Origin: Lachnospiraceae bacterium UBA6403
GTDB lineage: Bacteria > Bacillota > Clostridia > Lachnospirales > Lachnospiraceae
Assembly (NCBI GenBank): GCA_002437435.1
Contig: DJPV01000048.1
Location: 10,584-28,696 of the forward strand
Reading direction: 5' to 3'
DNA length: 18,113 nucleotides
A program made the position numbers and the translations under genes. Positions within the stretch are counted from its first letter, which is position 1. Each line of letters opens with the position of its first letter. Positions 1 through 6,609 of this stretch are shown in pieces. The notes beneath the pieces were generated by a model. The model did no database searches. It saw nothing but the letters and a program-made list of their open reading frames with translations, and was not told the origin of the DNA.

Positions 1-1010
1 ACTCCCACGAAGAAAAGGCACTGGTCATTCTCACGGACATCATCCATGATTTCCTCAATCTCCTTTTTCTCCGTTCTCTTGGCATATGAGATTTCCGTAG
101 AAAAGTCGTTATTCTTATTACGGACTCTCTGCTGTTTGATGATATCCGACTCAATACCAAGGTATTTCTTCTGAAGCACCTTTGTGGTCAAATCCTTTGG
201 AACAGGCACTACATCAATGCTCGTGATGGAATGAACCGGAAGGGAAGTAATCTCATTGATGAATCTGTCTGACAAACTGCTCGGATACTTTTTGATAAAA
301 AGTGCCTTGCAGAATTTACTCTCATCCTCAAAATGGTCCGGGAAATATTTCACCATCCCATTGCACAGATCATTTCTAAAATCTGCCCCGACCTTCTTTG
401 CCTTTTTGATATCAAAATCAAAGCTGCCCTCATCTCCAAGATGATAATAGTCATAGAGCACTTTCAGTCTCTCATTGCCATTAAGCGGCACAATCTCTGC
501 CCCAAGCTCAATGAAAGCCTTGTGTATCGTTGCCTCAAGGGTAGCAAACTGTGCCTTTGCCTCCTCGAAGTTCTTTCTCTCAATCGTGATTGTCAGGTAT
601 CTCTCCTGCTCAATCCCCTGTCTGCCCTCAATAATCTTCTCTTCAATGATGTCATTGTAGATTCTTCTGTAATTATTGAAGCCATCATTTTTCTCAGCAA
701 TCAGAACCTTGTCACGGAGTTCATCCATGTTTTTGTTCTTATTGTTAATCGTAATCTTATAATTACAGTCCATTGAGTTTAAGAACTTGCAGTATCTCTC
801 AAAAATACCAATCTGCTCGTCCTCCGTTGCTGTCGTGTAATTAATGTCCTGAAAGCGGTAGCATTTGGAATACTTATTTTTGCTTACTTCAAAAATGCCG
901 TTTTCAGCCACCGCCATAATCTCTATGGTTTCCTGAATGGATTTAGGTGTCTTATACAAAGGCTCACTCGCCTTTTTCAGTAACTTAAATCCGTCTGTAA
1001 ATAAACCCAT
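1..1010 (-). CDS. VirB4/TraE-like conjugation ATPase, N-terminal part (cut by window edge)
   Basis: The first 336 codons are read from the ATG at 1010-1008 and run off the left edge without a stop. The protein begins MGLFTDGFKLLKKASEP and continues as the alpha/beta N-terminal domain of VirB4-family ATPases of Tn1549/CTn-type elements (clostridial CD1110 family). Full proteins are about 800 residues, so the Walker A and B motifs lie outside the window. In the family, VirB4 is the cytoplasmic, membrane-associated ATPase that powers assembly of the type IV secretion channel. It is the last gene seen in the order VirD4, pilin, VirB6, PrgI, VirB4, which is the standard order for these elements. 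The ribosome binding site is weak (a GAGG about 9 bases upstream) and lies just after a strong hairpin. The assignment rests on sequence character and gene order. Confidence 0.88.
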   Translation of the reverse strand, partial: MGLFTDGFKLLKKASEPLYKTPKSIQETIEIMAVAENGIFEVSKNKYSKCYRFQDINYTTATEDEQIGIFERYCKFLNSMDCNYKITINNKNKNMDELRDKVLIAEKNDGFNNYRRIYNDIIEEKIIEGRQGIEQERYLTITIERKNFEEAKAQFATLEATIHKAFIELGAEIVPLNGNERLKVLYDYYHLGDEGSFDFDIKKAKKVGADFRNDLCNGMVKYFPDHFEDESKFCKALFIKKYPSSLSDRFINEITSLPVHSITSIDVVPVPKDLTTKVLQKKYLGIESDIIKQQRVRNKNNDFSTEISYAKRTEKKEIEEIMDDVRENDQCLFFVG

Positions 1011-1038
1011 GTCTCTAACCTCGCTTTCTTATAATGAA

Positions 1039-1076
1039 AGCCCGCCGGGAACTTCACCCTGCGGGCTGCGTTCCCG
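1039..1076 (-). promoter_or_regulatory. Hairpin with competing alternative pairing in the prgI-virB4 gap
   Basis: On the minus-strand RNA, AGCCCGC pairs with GCGGGCT (1061-1067 with 1039-1045). Inside it GGG pairs with CCC (1047-1049 with 1057-1059) around a 7-base loop. A second pairing, CGGGAAC with GTTCCCG (1070-1076 with 1046-1052), uses some of the same bases, so the two folds exclude each other. A small GACC/GGTC hairpin precedes it at 1076-1087. The run after the stem (TTTCATTAT) is too poor in T for a strong terminator. A partial terminator, an mRNA-processing site or a translation control element before virB4 are all possible. Confidence 0.6.
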
Positions 1077-1102
1077 ACCTTGCGGTCAGATACTATTCGT
1101 TT

Positions 1103-1615
1103 CTAATGCATTGCCTTATATGCTGCAATGCCTGCTGCCGCCGCCACAATGACTGCGACAAGTCCAAGCAGCATGTTTCTCGTCTTTTTCTTCATTGCTT
1201 CAAACTCCTCCTGCTTCTTTACAGCCGAATCAGCTGTTACAGTCTCCGGTTCAGCCTTTCTGCCTTTCTTCTTTACCTGTTCATTCTGTTCTGCTTCTAA
1301 CTGCTTTATTGCAGGCTCTCCCTCAGTTGATACATAGGTAAGCGCCCTGTTTCCAAACATAAAATGCAGTTTCTTTCCCATATATTCGTAGAAATTCATC
1401 CCATTAAAGGAATAGAAACCACCAAGAGCAATCGGTGCCACACATGGAATTGCCACATAAGCAGAACCCGTAAGACCGATATACTTGTAAAGAAGAAGGA
1501 CGATACCGCCACCGACCACTACGCTTGCAATGGAAAATATAAGCTGCCTTGCTGTAAGCCCCATTGCAACCGATTCCTGATAGCGGTCAATATCCTTGTT
1601 TACTTCAATAACCAT
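1103..1615 (-). CDS. PrgI family conjugation membrane protein
   Basis: A 170-aa protein. Residues about 20-75 hold two close hydrophobic segments (QLIFSIASVVVGGGIVLLLY and a second rich in A, I, P and G) followed by the NFYEYMGKKLHF region typical of PrgI-family proteins of Gram-positive type IV secretion systems. A charged middle (about 105-145, with a KKKGRK patch) leads to a third, C-terminal membrane helix (MLLGLVAVIVAAAAGIAAY). PrgI proteins occupy the VirB3-like position next to VirB4 and are taken to anchor the ATPase to the channel. The gene lies 15 bases downstream of virB6 and about 90 bases upstream of virB4, in one operon. The start has a GGAGGAAAG site a few bases upstream, so this start is well supported. 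The extra C-terminal helix is less usual for the family. Confidence 0.85.
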   Translation of the reverse strand: MVIEVNKDIDRYQESVAMGLTARQLIFSIASVVVGGGIVLLLYKYIGLTGSAYVAIPCVAPIALGGFYSFNGMNFYEYMGKKLHFMFGNRALTYVSTEGEPAIKQLEAEQNEQVKKKGRKAEPETVTADSAVKKQEEFEAMKKKTRNMLLGLVAVIVAAAAGIAAYKAMH

Positions 1616-1630
1616 TATCTTTCCTCCATT

Positions 1631-2473
1631 CTATAATCCAAATGCCTTGCTTGTAAGTGTCTGTGCCCCCTTTACGCTTCCAACAGTCATTGCTATCGTA
1701 AATGTCATTTCACACAGATATATAAGCGTCTGTGCCCAGTCAGCGTAACTTCCTGTAAATGCCGGAAGTCCTGCATTGATAAATGCATTACATACCACAA
1801 TCGCAAGTGCCATCGTTACTGCCTCAAACACACATGACAAGAAATATTTGCAGTAGGTAGCCATTGTATGGCTGACCATTCTGTTTCCTGCCATCGTGGA
1901 ACAGGCAATCGCACCGAGCGGCACAATAATCAGAATCTTTAAGAACCTGAAATACACTGTGTAGATGATAAAGAATCCACAGATAATAATGATGATTGCA
2001 AGCAAAGCTGTAAGTATCAGCATTACCAGACTTTCACCAAATCCAAGTCCCTTAATGATGTCTGCCTGTGTACTGTCAATGGCAAGCTGCGTCGTTGTCC
2101 CGGCAGATATAAGTCCCACCAGATTTCCTATGGAAGTAAAAAATGCTTTCATGATCGTGACATTATTTGCAACAAACCATTCTGCAAGTCCCAGTCGGAT
2201 AAGCATACGAAATACTGATTCAAACCTCATCTCATCTTTTACATCTATACTTTCCGAGCAGAAACCAATAACAAAGAACAGCACAACGAGGGAAGAGCCG
2301 ACCGCTACAAAGACCGGCTCAATACCCTCAATAACTGCCCAGGGACCTCCGCCCTTGAAACTGACCGGTGACTGTCCAAGCATTGCAAAGACCAGGGATA
2401 TCTGATTGTTCCAAAATCCAAACACCGCCTCAAGAAGTGCAAGGATCTTGTCTCCAAGCTTAAAAATATCCAT
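1631..2473 (-). CDS. VirB6/TrbL-like conjugation channel protein
   Basis: A 280-aa polytopic membrane protein. An amphipathic N-terminus (about 1-35) is followed by a GGGPW segment near 42-46 and then at least five hydrophobic stretches, around 50-70, 105-125, 145-185, 190-210 and 225-270. The layout, length and position between the pilin and PrgI genes match the CD1112-type VirB6/TrbL proteins of clostridial conjugative elements. In the family, VirB6 forms the inner-membrane part of the DNA translocation channel. The start ATG at 2473 has an AGAGGTG site about 9 bases upstream. The gene ends 15 bases before prgI, so the two are co-transcribed. No lesion is visible. Family membership is inferred from topology, length and gene order rather than from a catalytic motif. 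Confidence 0.85.
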   Translation of the reverse strand: MDIFKLGDKILALLEAVFGFWNNQISLVFAMLGQSPVSFKGGGPWAVIEGIEPVFVAVGSSLVVLFFVIGFCSESIDVKDEMRFESVFRMLIRLGLAEWFVANNVTIMKAFFTSIGNLVGLISAGTTTQLAIDSTQADIIKGLGFGESLVMLILTALLAIIIIICGFFIIYTVYFRFLKILIIVPLGAIACSTMAGNRMVSHTMATYCKYFLSCVFEAVTMALAIVVCNAFINAGLPAFTGSYADWAQTLIYLCEMTFTIAMTVGSVKGAQTLTSKAFGL

Positions 2474-2492
2474 ACTTGTTATTCACCTCTTT

Positions 2493-2523
2493 CCTTTTAC
2501 TAAAAGGGGAAATGCATTTCCCC
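2493..2523 (-). terminator. Overlapping palindromes between pilin and virB6 (candidate partial terminator)
   Basis: 2506-2523 is a perfect 18-base palindrome (GGGGAAATGCATTTCCCC). On the minus-strand RNA it is followed by TTTTAG, giving the form of a short intrinsic terminator right after the pilin stop codon. A second palindrome, CCTTTTA-C-TAAAAGG at 2493-2507, overlaps its last two bases and could form instead. The T run is only four long, so partial rather than full termination is likely. This would leave more pilin mRNA than channel mRNA. Confidence 0.55.
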
Positions 2524-2527
2524 AATC

Positions 2528-2848
2528 TTAGAATCCTAAGAATGTCAGTACTGTTGAAATACCAGCCATCATAACACCTGCTACAATTCCTTTCAGAGCG
2601 GAGTTCATGGTAGATGAATCCTGCTGCTGATAGGCTTGTGCGAACTCCATGACATTCTTTGCAAGAATGATGACACCAACCGCACCAATGACAGCAATAA
2701 TAAGTGTCTTTAAGTTCTCAAGTGGCTGTGTAACTGCGGAAGTATCTCCTGCTGCAAAACAAGTAGTGCTCATAAGCATTACGCCCATGAGTGCCCCGGA
2801 TAACGCCGGAACGAATCTCTTTTTAAAGTGAATGAATCTGCTCTTCAT
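2528..2848 (-). CDS. VirB2-like (Maff2-type) pilin subunit
   Basis: A 106-aa protein from the ATG at 2848, which follows a strong GGAGGAGAAAGGC site. The N-terminus is a classic Sec signal (KKRFVPALSGALMGVMLM, then STTCFAAG, with likely cleavage after the FAA region). The mature part of about 70 residues has two hydrophobic helices (LIIAVIGAVGVIILAKNV and the C-terminal GIVAGVMMAGISTVLTFLGF) joined by a polar QAYQQQDSS turn. That is the fold plan of VirB2/TrbC pilins and of the small Maff2-type proteins found at this position in clostridial elements. It should be inserted in the membrane and polymerise or line the mating channel. A second in-frame ATG at 2902, also with a good site (AAAAGGAG), would add 18 residues before the signal peptide. 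I prefer the shorter form because the signal then starts at the N-terminus. Confidence 0.78.
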   Translation of the reverse strand: MKSRFIHFKKRFVPALSGALMGVMLMSTTCFAAGDTSAVTQPLENLKTLIIAVIGAVGVIILAKNVMEFAQAYQQQDSSTMNSALKGIVAGVMMAGISTVLTFLGF

Positions 2849-2922
2849 GCCTTTCTCCTCCATCTGATTGTTATTTGTCGTAATAATCTCTTCTTTTCTC
2901 ATGTTGTTTGTCTCCTTTTCGA

Positions 2923-2960
2923 TAAAAAAATAAGCCAGCAGGGACATTCCCTAACTGGCT
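2923..2960 (-). terminator. Strong intrinsic terminator just upstream of the pilin gene
   Basis: Minus-strand RNA: AGCCAG pairs with CTGGCT and, after one bulged base, TAGGGA pairs with TCCCTG around a 3-base loop. The stem has 12 pairs and is followed by TATTTTTTTT. It lies only about 20 bases before the first pilin start at 2902. A terminator directly ahead of a gene it would silence suggests attenuation or a riboswitch-like control rather than simple transcript ending. Confidence 0.75.
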
Positions 2961-3056
2961 GTTAAAAGTAACTCTATATGATCAGGCAATGCCTGTTGTA
3001 ATGATTAAATCGGGCTTTCCCCGATGTGGTGTGCTTCAACCATCTCCTTTCAAGGC
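2961..3056 (-). promoter_or_regulatory. Structured leader ahead of the pilin terminator
   Basis: Between two terminators, the minus strand holds three more small hairpins. P1 (3023-3044) pairs GATGGT with ACC-A-CATC. P2 (3009-3025) pairs ATCGGG with CCCGAT and shares bases with P1. P3 (2983-2995) pairs CAGGC with GCCTG. An AAAGGAG-like site precedes short open frames (for example ATG GTT GAA GCA CAC, ending in TAA after 12 codons), but the spacing is poor. No clear promoter was found. The arrangement resembles an attenuation leader, though no known riboswitch class was recognised. Confidence 0.4.
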
Positions 3057-3058
3057 GC

Positions 3059-3093
3059 AAAAAAGCACCTTAACCTTATTGGCTAAAGTGCTT
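3059..3093 (-). terminator. Intrinsic terminator of the yhcG-like gene
   Basis: Minus-strand RNA: AAGCACTTTAGCC pairs with GGTTAAGGTGCTT over 13 pairs (two G-U) with loop AATAA, followed directly by TTTTTT. It starts 5 bases after the stop codon of the DUF1016 gene, so that gene is a self-contained transcription unit inside the conjugation operon. Confidence 0.88.
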
Positions 3094-3097
3094 AACT

Positions 3098-4159
3098 TTA
3101 CATTCCCATTTCTTCTATCTCTTTTAACATAAATTCTTCTAGTTTCTTCTTGTCTGGTAAATGCAACATATAAGTTGAAACAAATAATTGGTTATCCATT
3201 CCAGATAATGCATATTCTACCATCTGCGAGCCTTTGTCTGTACAAAGTAGTATTCCTACTGGCGGATTATCTCCTTCTGTCATCTCATTTTTCTTATAAT
3301 AACCTACATAAGCGTTAAGCTGTCCCAAATCCTCATGTTTGAACTCATCATTCTTAAGTTCAATAATAACATTGCAATGTAACAGACGATTATAAAAAAC
3401 AAGGTCAATAAAATAATATTTATCATCTATTATAATTCTCTTTTGTCTTGCCTCAAAACAGAATCCCTCTCCAAGTTCTAACATAAATTCCTGCAAATGA
3501 TCCATAAGAGCCTGTTCTAAATCAGATTCTGACACAGCATCCCTTGCATCAAGTCCCAAAAATTCAAATGTAAATGGGTCTTTTATTGACAGCATTGTTC
3601 CATTTGCATTATCAACAGATTTTTTTAATAAAAGCTCTGGTTTTTTACTTATGCCAGCTCTTACATAAAGGTTAGTTTTTATCTGTCTGCGGAGTTCTCT
3701 TACATTCCAGTTGCATTTCATACACTCTGTTTCGTAAAAAAATCGTTCAAACGCATCATTTAATACCATAATTTCTCGTATATGGGAAAAGGACAAGTTA
3801 TTAACTAAAACATCTGGATCTGTTACAAATTCGTTCGACACTGTCGAACTTTTTCCAAAATCTGGTAATTTAAATTCGCTCGACACTGTCGAACCAATTT
3901 GAGGATATACTTTATAAAACTGTCTACAAGCCTTAAAAAGCGTATAATTCATTCCTTTTTGATCAATTTGTTTTTCCAAATTTTTCAAAAGATGAGAACC
4001 ATATTCTGCTCTGTCGCTGCCATCTTGTTCGTATTCAACTATATAATAACCAATCGCCCAATTGCGCAATGTCATGAGCTGATTTACAGCACTTTTTGCT
4101 GCTGAACTTGCTTTATCATTTATTTGCTTAATACTATCTGCAAGCAGTTCAAATTCCAT
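3098..4159 (-). CDS. YhcG/DUF1016 family PDDEXK nuclease-domain protein
   Basis: A 353-aa protein with the two-domain plan of YhcG. An N-terminal DUF1016 helical domain (about 5-165) has the family stretches TLRNWAIGYYIVEYE, LSFSHIREI and WNVRELRRQI. The C-terminal PD-(D/E)XK nuclease domain (about 190-345) has IKDPFTFEFLGL, then FIDLVFYN with the metal-binding Asp near 252, IIELK with Glu 267 and Lys 269, and GQLNAYVGYY with Gln 280. All expected active-site residues are present, so it is likely an active nuclease; the family's role is poorly defined (DNA processing or defence). The start has GGAGG 7 bases upstream. It has its own promoter-like site and terminator, and it interrupts the usual VirD4-to-pilin order, so it looks like inserted cargo. 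Its AT-rich codon use differs from the transfer genes. A 15-residue near-repeat lies at 90-111. Confidence 0.9.
   Translation of the reverse strand: MEFELLADSIKQINDKASSAAKSAVNQLMTLRNWAIGYYIVEYEQDGSDRAEYGSHLLKNLEKQIDQKGMNYTLFKACRQFYKVYPQIGSTVSSEFKLPDFGKSSTVSNEFVTDPDVLVNNLSFSHIREIMVLNDAFERFFYETECMKCNWNVRELRRQIKTNLYVRAGISKKPELLLKKSVDNANGTMLSIKDPFTFEFLGLDARDAVSESDLEQALMDHLQEFMLELGEGFCFEARQKRIIIDDKYYFIDLVFYNRLLHCNVIIELKNDEFKHEDLGQLNAYVGYYKKNEMTEGDNPPVGILLCTDKGSQMVEYALSGMDNQLFVSTYMLHLPDKKKLEEFMLKEIEEMGM
3833..3894. repeat. Two 17-bp palindromes, 45 bp apart, inside yhcG
   Basis: GTTCGACACTGTCGAAC (3833-3849) is a perfect inverted repeat of 8-base arms around one base. GCTCGACACTGTCGAAC (3878-3894) is the same but for one base. 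The 45-bp step is exactly 15 codons and gives STVSSEF and STVSNEF in the protein, in the linker region of the DUF1016 domain. Confidence 0.85.
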
Positions 4160-4199
4160 TGCATTACCTCCAATACATTGTCCTAAGACTATTATAAAT

Positions 4200-4240
4200 T
4201 CGCATAGACACAGTATACCACAGCTCCTGTATCTATGCGA
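4200..4240 (-). promoter_or_regulatory. Inverted repeat with embedded extended -10 promoter of yhcG
   Basis: TCGCATAGACACAG (4200-4213) and CTGTATCTATGCGA (4227-4240) form a 14-bp inverted repeat with one mismatch that is a G-U pair in minus-strand RNA. On the minus strand the edge of one arm and the spacer read TGG-TATACT (-10 hexamer at 4212-4217), an extended -10 promoter about 50 bases ahead of the yhcG start. No good -35 is visible. The site could be an operator, or a hairpin ending plus-strand transcripts, since the plus strand continues with TTTCTTTTTTATTG. Confidence 0.5.
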
Positions 4241-4248
4241 TTTCTTTT

Positions 4249-6261
4249 TTATTGTTTTTGCCGATAAGCACTCATCTTCTCCACAGTAACCTCCGGATAG
4301 AAGTAAGTAAGAATCGTTGCTTTGGGAACTCCTGCAGCTAATGCTTTCTTCACTTCCTCTTTCTGCTCCGGTGTATATGACCAGTGCAGCATTCTATTTG
4401 TGATGGTATCTTCCCACTTAGGCTTTTCCCTCTCAGGATTCCTTACTGGCTTAGCACCAGCACTTCCACTAGAAGCGTTAGCACTTTCTGCATCATCTGA
4501 CTTCTGTGACTCATCGACATACTCAAGCTCATTTGCCTGCTCCCTGTCAATCTTTGCCTTCTGCTCTGCTTCATCCTGCATGGAGAATCTTCTGCTTAAT
4601 TCTGCATCACCAAGCATCATAAACTGCTCATAGGTAAGAGAGTCTATATACACATTCTCGCCCTTATCTTTCAGCTTTTCATAATACTTGACTGCCTTGT
4701 CTGAAAGAATCTCAAATGGCGGACCGATAAGATTATCTGCTCCTCTTATCTGATGAACATAAGGCTCTCCCTTGCCATCTGCTGTCTGGTTAAACATCGG
4801 ATGATTGAATGGTATGAACTTGTTGTCCATGATAGGATCAAAGCCACGGATAAAGATAATACACTTCTTATTATCCAGCTTTCTGACTTCATCGGGTGTG
4901 AACAGTTCTCTTCCTAATACATCATAATTCCTTGAAGAGCTTCCCTGTCTGCCCTTTGTCTCTCCGCTTGACTTCTTATCAATCGTACCTTTTCCAAGTA
5001 GCTCCGACACATACTTGTGCGTACTCTGCTCGTTTCCACCAAGATAGATGAACGTATCGCAGTTGCCGGGAATTGTCTCCCAGGTATCTTTGAAAAGTGC
5101 CTTTAGCTGTGCAAAGTTCTGAATGATGATGATACTTGAAATCTCACGGCTTCGCATTGTCGATAACAGGGAACAGAAGTCATCGGGCAATGCAACATTC
5201 GCAAATTCATCTAACATAAAAGTTACATGGATTGGCAGTCTGCCTCCACAGTTAAAGTCTGCCTGATAGTACAACTCCTGAAATATCTGTGTATATAACA
5301 TACCGATAATAAAGTTATAGGATTTATCACTATCAGGGATTACACAAAAGAGTGCGGTCTTTGTCTCTCCATCCCCATTTACTCCAATGCCGATATCAGA
5401 CAGATTAAGCTCATCCTTGGAGAGTAATCGTAAAACCTGCTTATTCTCAAGAAATGCAAGTCTTGTAGGAGTGTTTTTATACTCACTGTTATATACAGCA
5501 GTCTTAACATCCTGTCCTTGATATTTTGTATCAAAGTTTACTACTTCCTCATTTGTCACATATCCGGCTGGCTTTACAAGCTCTTTTGCAACATACTTAG
5601 CAAATGGATAATCCTTTACAAATGCAATCTTACCATTCTCATCAGAAGTTGCTGTCGCCTTTCCATCATTACCTGTTGTAAGAGTTGTCACAAGTTCTCC
5701 CTTGCTGTAATACTTAATGCGGTTTCCGTCTGCATCCTTCTGGTTGTCTGCTGTGTAAATATCATCCGCAGCATAAACTTTGAATTTTGCTCCGGCAAGT
5801 GAGCCTTCCTTATAAACAAACTCTTTCTCATATGAGCTTGCAAGAAGTCCTCCCTTGAATCCGTCAAGTACCTCTCCCTTCTTTTCTACAGTCAGCTCTC
5901 CGACTGCAGGGGCATCGGAATATTCCACAGTAATGATCGCATCATTTGTATCACCATCTGTTTCAAATGCTGTGTCAGTATCAACAGAGATGTTGACATA
6001 CTTATCATTTACAACATATCCAAATGGTGCAGACACTTCCTCAATGCGGTAGTTACCGATTTTCAGTGCCTCCGGTAAGATTAAATCTCCGTCCTCATCA
6101 GTAAAGAATGAAGTATGCTCTACCTTTGACGGATAAGTTGTGTACTGCTTCACATATTCGTTCTTATCAATATTGAAGATCTTAAACTCTGCATTTGGCA
6201 CAAGTACTGTCTGCTTTGTATCGGAATCCTTCTTGATTACACGAAGCTTACTTCCTGCCTC
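4249..6261 (-). pseudogene. Chimera: SpaA/Cna-B surface protein fragment fused in frame to the C-terminal half of VirD4/TraG
   Basis: The open frame runs from about 6261 to the TAA at 4249-4251. Numbering from the GTG at 6201, residues 1-246 are SpaA-type isopeptide domains: an E-box-like YRIEEVSAPFGY at 51-62, ELTVEKKG at 102-109, and AKELVKPAGYV at 205-215. At the linker NTPT (junction near 5463/5464) the sequence turns into a VirD4/TraG coupling protein: RLAFLENKQVLRLLSKDELNL, Walker B HVTFMLDEFAN at 325-335, then MRSREIS and GNCDTFIYLGGNEQSTHKYV. The Walker A half and N-terminal membrane anchors of VirD4 are gone. The SpaA part has no signal peptide and no convincing start or ribosome binding site; the frame is closed by a stop just upstream of 6261. 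VirD4 normally feeds the DNA-relaxase complex to the channel, so this copy should not work. Confidence 0.82.
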
Positions 6262-6422
6262 ACAGTTCCAACCTTATAGAACTTTCCTTCATACTCAAGT
6301 ATATCGCCAAACAATGCCGGAGTTGTTGTAATCTCCTTAACACCTGTGACAAATACCTGAGAAATTGTTTTCATCATTGACCATCCATGATCAATACCGA
6401 TTACTTCTAACTTGTTATTCAT
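6237..6422 (-). pseudogene. ParM/StbA-like actin ATPase, truncated after 58 codons
   Basis: The start ATG at 6422 overlaps the end of the upstream small gene by 8 bases. The protein begins MNNKLEVIGIDHGWSMMK, the first phosphate-binding loop of actin-like ParM/StbA proteins found near the regulatory end of Tn1549/CTn-type elements. It continues in good family style to KVGTVRQEV (codon 58 at 6251-6249), then gives only SFV and a stop. Intact members are about 300-350 residues. The break coincides with the switch to SpaA sequence in another frame. The 13 bases at 6249-6261 read sensibly in both frames (RQEV and EAGS), which suggests a deletion through short homology. ParM-type proteins move plasmids or circular element copies apart; this fragment has lost most of the ATPase fold. 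Confidence 0.72.
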
Positions 6423-6609
6423 GTTCCTGTCTCTCCTTCCCTTCCGTAATAATTGCTTCCATATCCTGCTCATCTGTATCTTTTCTCCCTTCCTCTTCCA
6501 TAAGCTGCTCAATAAATCTCTCTGTTCTGGACGACATTGCAACTAATGAATATAGAAAAATCAGGATGATACTTATTACGACCAACACAACAATCCAGCA
6601 TAACTTCAT
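6415..6609 (-). CDS. Small single-span membrane protein of unknown function
   Basis: A 64-aa protein from the ATG at 6609, chosen because AGGAGGAGG lies about 10 bases upstream and because the ATG overlaps the stop of the previous gene (ATGA). Residues 3-26 are one strongly hydrophobic helix (CWIVVLVVISIILIFLYSLV). The rest is highly charged (RTERFIEQLMEEEGRKDTDEQ), probably a cytoplasmic tail. I recognise no family. It is translationally coupled at both ends: ATGA overlap upstream and an 8-base overlap with the parM-like start downstream. It therefore belongs to the element's early operon. A longer version starting at 6648 would put charged residues before the helix and has no better ribosome binding site. 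Confidence 0.7.
   Translation of the reverse strand: MKLCWIVVLVVISIILIFLYSLVAMSSRTERFIEQLMEEEGRKDTDEQDMEAIITEGKERQEHE

Noticed and set aside
256..776. Plus-strand open frames over virB4
   Set aside because: The minus-strand frame is open throughout and encodes recognisable VirB4; the plus frames have no ribosome binding site and are shadows.
1039..1076. H-type pseudoknot in the virB4 leader
   Set aside because: The pairing order A-B-A'-B' exists, but the linker between the last two strands is zero bases, too short to cross a 7-bp stem; alternative hairpins are more likely.
1965..2405. 146-codon plus-strand frame over virB6
   Set aside because: Low-complexity Ser/Thr/Pro translation, antisense to a clear membrane protein with a good start site.
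2903..2947. Earlier pilin start at 2947
   Set aside because: The added residues (MSLLAYFFIEKE) are just the translation of the terminator stem and T run, and no ribosome binding site precedes them.
3009..3025. Known riboswitch class in the pilin leader
   Set aside because: The hairpins do not match any conserved aptamer core that I can recall, so the leader is described without a class.
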